This document shows positions 1 to 5,622 of a DNA stretch of 5,622 bases, piece by piece; position 1 is the stretch's first letter; each line of letters opens with the position of its first letter. Location: positions 1 to 5,622 of the forward strand of contig CALZDK010000126.1 of assembly GCA_945637645.1 (NCBI GenBank). The letters run 5' to 3'. This DNA comes from an uncultured Prevotella sp. Lineage in GTDB: Bacteria > Bacteroidota > Bacteroidia > Bacteroidales > Bacteroidaceae. The notes beneath the pieces are model-generated. The model saw nothing but the letters and a program-made list of their open reading frames with translations, was not told where the DNA came from and did no database searches. The translations under genes and the position numbers were made by a program.

Positions 1-1271
1 TTGTAGAAACTGAAGATATGGTCCCAGCCTCTTGCGTTGCCTCTGTTGGAAGAGAAGAATCCTTGGTTCTTCAGTCCTTCGAAAGTCATGCCGAAATCGT
101 CTGCCTCGGAGTTTAGGGGAAATCCAGGATGTTCTATCTGCCAACCCTTTCTTGTGCTGTCCTGCCTTGCAATGAATATGTCGAGTCCTCCCATTCCCGG
201 ATGTCCGTTGGACGAGAAGTAGAGGTCGCCGTTGGGACGGAATGTCGGAAACATCTCGTCGCCTTCGGTGTTTATCGGCTTACCAAGGTTTTCCACACCT
301 CCATATTTCCCTTCCGCCACTATGCGCACTCTCCATATATCGAGTCCTCCTTCTCCTCCCGGCATGTCGGAAGTGAAGTAGAGCCACTGTCCGTCGGGAG
401 AAACGGCGGGATGGGCAAAACTTGAGAGTGTGTCCTTTGTAAGTTCTATTGGTGTGGATTTTCCCCATGTGGCGTCGTTGCGCTGCGAGGTGCATATTGT
501 TGCGTAGCGAGGATAAGAAGGGTCACTTATGCACTGTGTAAGAAACATCGTCCGTCCGTCGGGAGTGAATGAGCATGCGCCCTCGTCGTAGTCGCTGTTC
601 AGCTCGGTGTCAATAGTCTGTGGTTTCATCCATTTTCCCTTCTCGTCCTTCATCGCCACGAAGATGTCGGCGGTCTTTGTTCCTGTTATTCCGCTCAGTT
701 CGTCACCCTTGGTTTGGTTGCGTGTCGAAGTGAAATAAAGTCTGTCGTTGTCCTCGCCCGAAAGCATTGGCGAGTAGTCGGCGCGTCGGGAGTTGAAGAT
801 GTCGGCTCTCTTCACTGTGTATTGTGAACCATCTTTCTTCCACTGCGGAGCCATCTTTGCCGAACGAAGTCCGTTTTTTGCGAGCGTGGAGTTTGGAAGG
901 CTGTCGAGAGCTGTGGCGAAAGCCTTTTCAGCTTGTCGGTAGTTGCCTGTCTTCATCAGTTGTTGTCCGAGTCTCAGGTGTGTAAGGCTGTCGGCTTGGT
1001 TATATCTTATAGTGTTGTTGTAGGCAGCGATGGCTTTTTGGCTTGCGTTAATTCTTCTGTAACAATCAGCGAGTTTCTTAGCCCTTTTCCCTCTTGTATC
1101 ACGTTCTTTTACCGGAGTGTTGGAGTATGCTTTCTTGTATTGCTCCGCCGCATCGAAGTATTCCCCGATGGCATAGAACTGGTCGCCCTTCTTCATATAA
1201 GCGTCTGCTCCGCACGATGCAAGAGCAAAGACCAGCACCAAAATAACGATATATTTTATTTCACTCTTCAC
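1..1271 (-). CDS. TPR and PD40 beta-propeller lipoprotein, PorE/OmpA-like (3' end outside window)
   Basis: 423 residues are readable without interruption; the C-terminus lies beyond the left edge. It starts at GTG 1271-1269, three bases after the topB stop. Residues 1-20 form a lipoprotein signal: short charged start (MKSEIK), hydrophobic core, and lipobox LASC with the lipidated Cys at 20. Residues about 24-128 hold three TPR-like helical hairpins (for example KTGNYRQAEKAFATAL). From about 150 on come repeated PD40/WD40-like propeller blades with the signatures YSPMLSGEDNDRLYFTSTR (about 166-184), F-TPDGR-MFLT (about 234-245), SPDGQWLYFTSD followed by GGLDIWR (about 291-314), RPNGDLYFSSNG followed by GGLDIF (about 345-366) and DDFGMTFEG---GFFSSNR (about 391-410). 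Lipoprotein-TPR-propeller order matches the N-terminal part of Porphyromonas PorE, which continues with a carboxypeptidase-regulatory-like domain and a peptidoglycan-binding OmpA domain and belongs to the type IX secretion machinery. Paralogous OmpA-family proteins share this order, so PorE itself is not proven. Probable location: outer membrane, periplasmic face. Confidence 0.88.
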   Translation of the reverse strand, partial: MKSEIKYIVILVLVFALASCGADAYMKKGDQFYAIGEYFDAAEQYKKAYSNTPVKERDTRGKRAKKLADCYRRINASQKAIAAYNNTIRYNQADSLTHLRLGQQLMKTGNYRQAEKAFATALDSLPNSTLAKNGLRSAKMAPQWKKDGSQYTVKRADIFNSRRADYSPMLSGEDNDRLYFTSTRNQTKGDELSGITGTKTADIFVAMKDEKGKWMKPQTIDTELNSDYDEGACSFTPDGRTMFLTQCISDPSYPRYATICTSQRNDATWGKSTPIELTKDTLSSFAHPAVSPDGQWLYFTSDMPGGEGGLDIWRVRIVAEGKYGGVENLGKPINTEGDEMFPTFRPNGDLYFSSNGHPGMGGLDIFIARQDSTRKGWQIEHPGFPLNSEADDFGMTFEGLKNQGFFSSNRGNARGWDHIFSFY

Positions 1272-1277
1272 TCTTCA
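1260..1277 (-). repeat. 7-bp tandem repeat over the lipoprotein gene start
   Basis: Read on the minus strand, 1277 to 1260 is TGAAGAG TGAAGAG TGAA, a period-7 tandem array of about 2.6 copies. It begins with the topB stop TGA and contains the GTG start of the lipoprotein gene (1271-1269). An ATG at 1278-1276 overlaps the topB stop as ATGA, but in the present sequence it meets a stop after five codons (M-K-S-E-E). Removing one 7-bp copy would put that ATG in frame and give the same N-terminus (M-K-S-E-I-K-Y). The repeat is directly visible; any switching role is inference. Confidence 0.85.
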
Positions 1278-3326
1278 TTTAAATGGTACTCTGTAGTTAC
1301 AGCCTTCTTTCCATCGGCTGCAACCATAGGCTGTCTTTCCTTTAATAAGATGACCTTGTCCGCAGAGAGGACAGACGGTTCCCACAATGGAATCCTGGTT
1401 GTTATCAGTCGCGGCTGGCGCAGTGGCGGCAGGCTTCGGGGCAGGTTTGGGCTTCGGGGCTTGCGCCACCTTTGGTGCCATTTTTTTCTTCAGGTCGGCG
1501 TCGGAGAGTACAGTAACCCTTCGGTTGCTGTTGTCGGCCATCACCTCCTGCACAATCTGCTTTATCTGTTCCTTCAGTTCCTCGATAAACTGCCCAGGGT
1601 CGTATTTCTTTGCCTCAATGTCGCGCAGTTTCTTCTCCCAGATGCCAGTCAGCTCGCAGCTTTTCAGCAGTTCCTCCTTTATGGTGTCAATAAGTTCGAT
1701 GCCGGTAGGAGTGGCAATGAGATTCTTGCGCTCGCGCTTAATGTAGTGTCGCTTAAACAATGTCTCTATGATGCCAGCACGCGAGGAAGGTCTGCCGATG
1801 CCGTTCTCCTTCAGTGCTGCACGCAGTTCCTCGTCCTCAACAAACTTTCCTGCCGTTTCCATTGCTCTGAGCAGTGTCGCCTCGGTGTAGAATTTCGGAG
1901 GCGTTGTCCATTTCTCGGTGAGCGAGGGCACGTGGTCGCCACTCTCACCTTTTACGAAATTAGGCAAGGTGCGCTCCTCTGCGTTGTCGGGATTGTCTTG
2001 GCTTTCATTGCTTTCGGCTTTGTCCTGGTTGCCTGTCGCCTTTTGATATACTACTCGCCACCCTTCGTCGAGAATGGTTTTCCCCGACACTTTGAAATCT
2101 ATGTTCTCCACCTTTCCCATCACCGTTGTTGTGGCAAACTTGCAGTCGGGATAGAACACTGCAATGAAGCGGCGGGCAATGAGGTCATAGACATTACGTT
2201 CCATGTCGGTGAGGTTGCGCGCTGGCACACCGGTTGGGATAATTGCGTGGTGGTCGGTGACTTTCGACGAGTCGAACACGCGCTTCGACTTCCTCAGCAC
2301 CTTTCCTCCCAGAGGCGCAAGGAGCTGGCTGTATTTCTCCATCAGTCCCTGCAGTGTCTGCGGACACTTCGGATAGATGTCGTCGCTGAGATACTGTGTG
2401 TCAACACGCGGATAGGTGGTGAGTTTCTTCTCGTAAAGTCCTTGTATGATGTTGAGTGTCTGTTCGGCACTCATCGAGTATTTCTTGTTGCAGTCAACCT
2501 GTAGCGAGGTGAGGTCGTAGAGCTGCGGCGGTTGTTCGGTGCCGTTTTTCTTCTGCACGTCGGTCACGGTGAAAGGCTTGCCGCTTATTGTCTCAAGGAA
2601 TTTCTCGCCTTCCTCCTTTTTAGTGAATTTTCCCTTTGTCGATGAGAAGACAGTGTCGCGATAGGTTGTGGAGAGAATCCAATAGGGTTCTGGCTTGAAC
2701 TGCTCTATCTCCTTCTGTCGGTTGACAATAAGGGCGAGGGTTGGAGTTTGCACTCTTCCTATGCTCAGCACCTGTCGGTTCTGTCCGTATTTCAGTGTGT
2801 AGAGTCGTGTTGCGTTCATGCCAAGAAGCCAGTCGCCTATTGCTCGGCTCACTCCCGCAAGATATAGCGACTGGTAGTCGTGCTGGTCTTTCAGTTGCTG
2901 GAATCCTTCGGCAATGGCTTCGTCTGTCATCGATGAAATCCACAGTCGCTTCACAGGGCATTTAGCCCCTGCCTTCTGCATCACCCATCGCTGAATTAGT
3001 TCTCCCTCCTGTCCGGCATCTCCGCAGTTTACGATGCTGTCGGCATTCTGCATCAGCTTCTGCACCACGGCAAACTGCTTCTCTATGTGTTCCTGCGGAA
3101 TGAGCTTTATGCCAAACCGTTGCGGAATCATAGGCAGACGACTTAGCGACCAAGGCTTCCAAGCCTCGGTGTAGTCGTGTGGTTCCTTCAGTGTGCAAAG
3201 GTGTCCGTATGTCCAGGTGACCTGATAGCCGTTGCCTTCAATGTAGCCATCGCGCGATGCCGTTGCGCCAAGGATGCGCGCTATCTCGCGAGCCACACTG
3301 GGTTTCTCTGCGATGCAAACAATCAT
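1275..3326 (-). CDS. topB: DNA topoisomerase III (type IA)
   Basis: This 683-residue type IA topoisomerase cuts and passes single DNA strands, relaxing negative supercoils and resolving precatenanes or recombination intermediates. The Toprim domain spans about 1-135: AEKPSVAREI contains the conserved Glu7, and GDAGQEGELI (102-111) is the acidic metal-binding motif. The core follows, with LSIGRVQTPTLALI (187-200) and the catalytic tyrosine, probably Tyr305, in LTTYPRVDTQYLS. Further landmarks are DHHAIIPTG (358-366), TEATLLRAME (481-490) and GIGRPSSRAGIIETL (509-523). A hydrophilic stretch rich in N, D, E and Q (about 429-452) looks like a loop insertion. A Lys/Ala/Pro-rich linker (about 615-640) leads to one C-terminal zinc ribbon with Cys652, Cys655, Cys669 and Cys676. 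In the Toprim motif the second Asp of the usual DxD is Gly105. The ATG at 3326-3324 overlaps the stop of the LUD gene, implying translational coupling. Length is typical for TopB; the family call is firm. Confidence 0.96.
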   Translation of the reverse strand: MIVCIAEKPSVAREIARILGATASRDGYIEGNGYQVTWTYGHLCTLKEPHDYTEAWKPWSLSRLPMIPQRFGIKLIPQEHIEKQFAVVQKLMQNADSIVNCGDAGQEGELIQRWVMQKAGAKCPVKRLWISSMTDEAIAEGFQQLKDQHDYQSLYLAGVSRAIGDWLLGMNATRLYTLKYGQNRQVLSIGRVQTPTLALIVNRQKEIEQFKPEPYWILSTTYRDTVFSSTKGKFTKKEEGEKFLETISGKPFTVTDVQKKNGTEQPPQLYDLTSLQVDCNKKYSMSAEQTLNIIQGLYEKKLTTYPRVDTQYLSDDIYPKCPQTLQGLMEKYSQLLAPLGGKVLRKSKRVFDSSKVTDHHAIIPTGVPARNLTDMERNVYDLIARRFIAVFYPDCKFATTTVMGKVENIDFKVSGKTILDEGWRVVYQKATGNQDKAESNESQDNPDNAEERTLPNFVKGESGDHVPSLTEKWTTPPKFYTEATLLRAMETAGKFVEDEELRAALKENGIGRPSSRAGIIETLFKRHYIKRERKNLIATPTGIELIDTIKEELLKSCELTGIWEKKLRDIEAKKYDPGQFIEELKEQIKQIVQEVMADNSNRRVTVLSDADLKKKMAPKVAQAPKPKPAPKPAATAPAATDNNQDSIVGTVCPLCGQGHLIKGKTAYGCSRWKEGCNYRVPFK

Positions 3327-3328
3327 CA
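3324..3328 (-). promoter_or_regulatory. TGATG stop/start overlap coupling LUD gene to topB
   Basis: Minus-strand bases 3328-3324 read TGATG: the TGA ends the LUD gene and its last base begins the ATG of topB. Such one-base overlaps usually mean that ribosomes finishing the first gene reinitiate on the second. I see no strong Shine-Dalgarno sequence upstream, which suits coupling. Coupling itself is inferred. Confidence 0.7.
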
Positions 3329-3961
3329 GTAGCCAAGATTTTCTCCTACGATAACCACCTGGTGTCTGCCCTTTGGCGAGTTACGCAAGATGTGTATGTA
3401 GTTGCAGATGCAGTCGTTGGAGTTGCAGTTGTGGCAAAGTCCGTCAATCTTGCAAGGTGTCTCGATGTTGAATCGTGCGGTGTTTATCGGTCCTGCTGTG
3501 GAACGTGCGCGTTTCACCGCCGACTCCACGTCCTGTGTTATCTTGTTGACACCAACAACGAAAATCACGTGTTCAGGACCAAAGGTTATTGCAGCCACAC
3601 GGTTTCCCGTTCCGTCCACGTTCACTATCTGTCCGTCCTCGCTCATGGCGTTGACGCTTGAGAGATAGTAGTTGCAGCTGAACGCCTTGCGGTAGATTTC
3701 CTGTGCTTCCTCGCGTGTCTCGGCGAGGTCGCGGTCGTAAACCGTGAGTGTTTCGTTGGCGTGAAGCGCGGCGGGTATTCCCATGTCGCGGATGGTCATC
3801 GAACCGCCCCATGTCACGGAACTTCCCTTTTCCACGAGTCTTGCCACGAGTCTTGTTGCTTCCTCTGCCGTTGGGCAGTAATATCCCTTAATGTGTCGGC
3901 GCTCAAGGTTCTTTATTATCTTGGCAGCCATCTTTTCGTTTCTGATTTCTGTTGGAGTCAT
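3326..3961 (-). CDS. LUD-domain protein with C-terminal cysteine cluster (LutC/DUF162 family)
   Basis: 211 residues from ATG 3961-3959 (MTPTEIRNEKM). The open frame continues back into mrp, but the composition there is that of an out-of-frame reading, so the first ATG after the mrp stop is chosen. LUD-family landmarks are the glycine-rich SSVTWGGSMTIRDMG (47-61), the YDRDL region (75-79) and the long signature YYLSSVNAMSEDGQIVNVDGTGNR (98-121), followed by a hydrophobic GPEHVIFVVGVNKI strand (128-141). The tail carries Cys170, Cys176, Cys179, Cys184 and Cys186 (C-x5-C-x2-C-x4-C-x-C), typical of the stand-alone ~210-residue subfamily. LUD proteins include LutB and LutC of L-lactate oxidation, but no lutA or lutB lies here, so a lactate role is not supported; 'lactate utilization protein' would be a family name only. 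The cysteines could bind a metal or Fe-S cluster (inference). It lies 14 bases after mrp and overlaps topB by one base. Confidence 0.9.
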   Translation of the reverse strand: MTPTEIRNEKMAAKIIKNLERRHIKGYYCPTAEEATRLVARLVEKGSSVTWGGSMTIRDMGIPAALHANETLTVYDRDLAETREEAQEIYRKAFSCNYYLSSVNAMSEDGQIVNVDGTGNRVAAITFGPEHVIFVVGVNKITQDVESAVKRARSTAGPINTARFNIETPCKIDGLCHNCNSNDCICNYIHILRNSPKGRHQVVIVGENLGY

Positions 3962-3975
3962 AGTTGAATGTTTTT

Positions 3976-5079
3976 TTAGCTTTTCTTTACTTCCACTATT
4001 TTTGTTGGTTTCTGTTCGCGGTTTCGCTTGTTCACCACCGTTACCACAGCCTGTGCCAGGTTGATGAAGGCCTGTGCGGTTATGGTGTCGATGTTGCAAG
4101 CCGCGGGCTCGCCTGCATCGCCGCTTTCGCAGATGCTCTGCACGAGAGGAATCTGAGCCAGCAGCGGAGTGTTCATTTCCTCAGCCAGCCGCTTGCATCC
4201 TTCCTTTCCGAAGATGTAGTATTTGTTTTCGGGCAGTTCGGCGGGAGTGAACCACGCCATGTTCTCCACAAGTCCGAGGATGGGCACGTTCACCTTGTCG
4301 TTTCTGTACATGTCTATTCCCTTTCGTGCGTCGGCGAGTGCCACCTGCTGCGGAGTGCTTACAATGACAGCTCCCGTTATGGCGAGCGTCTGCAGCAGAG
4401 TGAGGTGAATGTCGCTTGTGCCTGGAGGCGTGTCGAGAATGAAGTAGTCGAGGTCGCCCCAGTCGGCATCGGCAATGAGTTGCTTCAGCGCGTTTGTCGC
4501 CATTCCGCCTCGCCACAGTGTCGCGGTGTCGGGATTGACGAAGAAACCTATGCTGAGTAGTTTTACTCCGTATTTCTCTATCGGTTCAATGAGTTTCCTT
4601 CCGTCTTTCTCCACGGCGTATGGTCTGGCGTCTTCCACCTTGAACATCTTGGGCATTGAAGGACCGAAGATGTCGGCGTCGAGAAGGCCCACCTTGTAGC
4701 CGAGTCGTGCGAGCGAGATGGCGAGGTTGGCAGAGACTGTGCTCTTCCCCACTCCACCTTTTCCTGAGCTCACTGCAATGATGTTCTTCACGTCGGGCAA
4801 GAGTTTTCCCACTTCTGGACGAGGTTTCGACTTGAACTCTGTCGCTATCTCCACTTCCACGTCCTTCGATATATGGTAGTGAATGGCTGCCTCGGCTGCC
4901 TTCACCGTGGATTTGAGGAACGGGTCGGTGTCGCGTGGAAACTCCAGCACCACCTTTACTTTCATTCCGTTAATGCTTGGAGTGTCGGCAACCATGCCGC
5001 TCTCCACGAGATTTTTCTTTGTGCCTGGATAAGTCACTGTTGCCAGTGCATCCATTATGAGTTTTGGATATAGTGTCAT
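3976..5079 (-). CDS. mrp: Mrp/NBP35-type P-loop ATPase (ApbC family), CXXC-less
   Basis: 367 residues from ATG 5079-5077. A GTG directly before it (5082-5080) is a possible start adding one residue; ATG is preferred. Family members are cytoplasmic ATPases that carry Fe-S clusters to apoproteins. Residues about 4-80 form an MIP18/DUF59 domain (ALATVTYPGTKKNLVESGMV), with the usual DPE replaced by YPG. The ATPase domain has the deviant Walker A SSGKGGVGKST (104-114, signature Lys107 and P-loop Lys112), the LLDADIFGPSMPKMF region (133-147), the Walker B-like FILDTPPGTSD (213-223), and STPQQVALADARKGIDM (241-257). After VENMAWF (271-277) most Mrp proteins have a CPxC pair; here the segment is TPAELPENKYYIFG (278-291) with no cysteine. 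The remaining cysteines (295, 317, 328) are scattered. The Lys-rich tail (about 351-367) looks disordered. The ATPase call is firm; cluster transfer by this protein is uncertain because the bridging cysteines are missing. Confidence 0.95.
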   Translation of the reverse strand: MTLYPKLIMDALATVTYPGTKKNLVESGMVADTPSINGMKVKVVLEFPRDTDPFLKSTVKAAEAAIHYHISKDVEVEIATEFKSKPRPEVGKLLPDVKNIIAVSSGKGGVGKSTVSANLAISLARLGYKVGLLDADIFGPSMPKMFKVEDARPYAVEKDGRKLIEPIEKYGVKLLSIGFFVNPDTATLWRGGMATNALKQLIADADWGDLDYFILDTPPGTSDIHLTLLQTLAITGAVIVSTPQQVALADARKGIDMYRNDKVNVPILGLVENMAWFTPAELPENKYYIFGKEGCKRLAEEMNTPLLAQIPLVQSICESGDAGEPAACNIDTITAQAFINLAQAVVTVVNKRNREQKPTKIVEVKKS

Positions 5080-5084
5080 CACCT

Positions 5085-5116
5085 TTAATTCTTTAATTTT
5101 TTAATTCTTTAATTTT
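5085..5116. repeat. Perfect 16-bp tandem repeat in the gap before mrp
   Basis: Positions 5085-5100 and 5101-5116 are identical copies of TTAATTCTTTAATTTT (plus strand), followed by four more T bases. They fill most of the 46-base gap between the DUF5686-like gene and mrp and lie just upstream of the mrp start. The whole gap is almost pure A/T, unlike the flanking genes. On the minus strand it is A-rich, which can favour initiation in Bacteroidota, where Shine-Dalgarno sequences are weak. I see no TAnnTTTG-type -7 promoter element and no hairpin terminator. Confidence 0.85.
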
Positions 5117-5125
5117 TTTTCTTCA

Positions 5126-5622
5126 TCAGAACGTCATTCTCACCATAAATCGGATGCCATCCTTGTGAACACCGGGATAGTCGGTGTAGTTCAGTCGGCG
5201 GACATACTCCACGTGGATGAGCTTGAAGATGTTGTGAATGCCGAGGGAAAGCTCGTAGTAGGGCTTCTTCGGGTCCATCACACGACAACCGCTGGGGAAC
5301 ATCATCAGCACGTCGCTCTGTGCGTTCTGCTCAAGGAACGGGTTGTTCTTGTCTGTCAGTTCTCCCCACAGGCAACGGAAGCCGACGTACTCGCGCCACT
5401 TGAGTTTCTTCAGCAATGGTATTCGGTTGAATATCTTGCCGTTGAAGTCCCACGACACGTAGAGCGAGGCAAAGCGGTCGTTGAGGAACTCCATATTGTC
5501 GATGAGTTCGAAGGTCTCGTCCTGAATGATGTAGCTGAGGTTGGTCTCAGGCATGATGAGCAGAGGGTAAGGCACTTGGTTCCATTGTATTCCTCCTTTG
5601 AGGTAGCAGTCAATCTTTCCCC
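5126..5622 (-). CDS. DUF5686-like outer-membrane beta-barrel protein, C-terminal part (5' end outside window)
   Basis: 164 residues are readable before the TGA at 5128-5126; the frame is open to the right edge, so this is the end of a larger gene. The fragment begins GKIDCYLKGGIQWNQVPYP and runs through alternating aromatic/polar strands typical of an outer-membrane barrel: ELIDNMEFLNDRFASLYVSW, then FNGKIFNRIPLLKKLKWREYVGFR, then a loop (TDKNNPFLEQ), then PYYELSLGIHNIFKLIHVEYVRRLNY and DGIRFMVRMTF. The final Phe and alternating hydrophobics are the usual C-terminal barrel-assembly signal. The phrases F-NDRF-SLYVSW, FN-IPLLKKLK-RE and ELS-GI-NIFK recall the C-terminus of DUF5686 proteins, which normally begin with a signal peptide and a carboxypeptidase-regulatory-like domain; those parts are not visible here. 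No precise function is known. It lies 46 bases before mrp and may be in the same transcript. Confidence 0.82.
   Translation of the reverse strand, partial: GKIDCYLKGGIQWNQVPYPLLIMPETNLSYIIQDETFELIDNMEFLNDRFASLYVSWDFNGKIFNRIPLLKKLKWREYVGFRCLWGELTDKNNPFLEQNAQSDVLMMFPSGCRVMDPKKPYYELSLGIHNIFKLIHVEYVRRLNYTDYPGVHKDGIRFMVRMTF

Noticed and set aside
1263..1278. Five-codon ORF from the ATG overlapping the topB stop
   Set aside because: It is too short to call as a gene. It is kept only as part of the start-site duplication finding.
933..2504. Open frame of 523 codons on the plus strand, antisense to topB and the lipoprotein gene
   Set aside because: It overlaps two firmly identified minus-strand genes. 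Its translation is rich in Cys, His, Leu, Arg and Val with no recognisable domain, as expected from the complement of real codons. Its length reflects the composition of the genes beneath it.
2620..3198. Two minus-strand frames (2620-2961 and 2962-3198) within topB
   Set aside because: They are shifted readings of topB codons, rich in Arg, His and Thr, and lack any motif.
3962..3975. A-run after the mrp stop as a possible terminator
   Set aside because: There is no GC-rich hairpin before it, and in the direction of transcription it is an A run, not a T run. It is a spacer before the LUD start.
3962..4099. Upstream in-frame extension of the LUD gene into mrp (46 extra residues)
   Set aside because: The extension reads mrp codons out of frame (His-, Gly- and Lys-rich, no family similarity). 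The ATG at 3961-3959 gives the normal family length and lies just after the mrp stop.
3964..4560. Open frame of 198 codons on the plus strand opposite mrp
   Set aside because: It is fully inside the mrp gene, whose ATPase motifs are intact. The plus-strand product has no recognisable features.
5410..5613. Overlapping 67-codon minus-strand frame at the right edge
   Set aside because: It is a shifted reading of the DUF5686-like gene; the beta-barrel frame is open throughout and carries the family phrases.

Overview
The window looks like a chromosomal stretch of a Bacteroidota bacterium, most likely of the Prevotellaceae/Bacteroidaceae group. This rests on protein families: a C-terminal piece of a DUF5686-type outer-membrane protein, an Mrp/NBP35 ATPase with the CXXC-less sequence seen in this phylum, a topoisomerase III with a 'GDAGQEGEL' Toprim motif, and a TPR plus PD40-propeller lipoprotein. 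Purine/A-rich start regions without a clear Shine-Dalgarno sequence fit too. The genus is an inference, since there is no rRNA or other marker here.

All five genes lie on the minus strand, so transcription runs from high to low coordinates. In order: (1) the C-terminal end of a DUF5686-like outer-membrane beta-barrel protein (5126 to the right edge, 5' end missing); (2) an Mrp/ApbC-type P-loop ATPase (3976-5079); (3) a small LUD-domain protein with a C-terminal cysteine cluster (3326-3961); (4) topoisomerase III, topB (1275-3326); (5) a lipoprotein with TPR repeats and a PD40 beta-propeller, PorE/OmpA-like (1271 down to the left edge, 3' end missing). The gaps are 46, 14, -1 and 3 bases, and I see no terminator or promoter between genes, so genes 2-5 and perhaps all five are probably co-transcribed. 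LUD and topB share a TGATG stop/start overlap, and the lipoprotein starts 3 bases past the topB stop.

There is no obvious single pathway. Mrp (Fe-S or metallocofactor carrier ATPase) and the cysteine-rich LUD protein could both relate to Fe-S metabolism. TopB handles single-stranded/decatenation topology. The first and last genes are envelope proteins. I found no RNA genes, mobile elements or CRISPR, and no stretch over 50 bases without a gene.

The most interesting local signal is at the topB/lipoprotein junction. A 7-bp tandem duplication (1260-1277) sits exactly on the start of the lipoprotein gene. An ATG overlapping the topB stop would be in frame if one copy were removed; with two copies it reads only five codons, and the protein must start at a GTG created inside the repeat. 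No clear new multi-gene system is visible.
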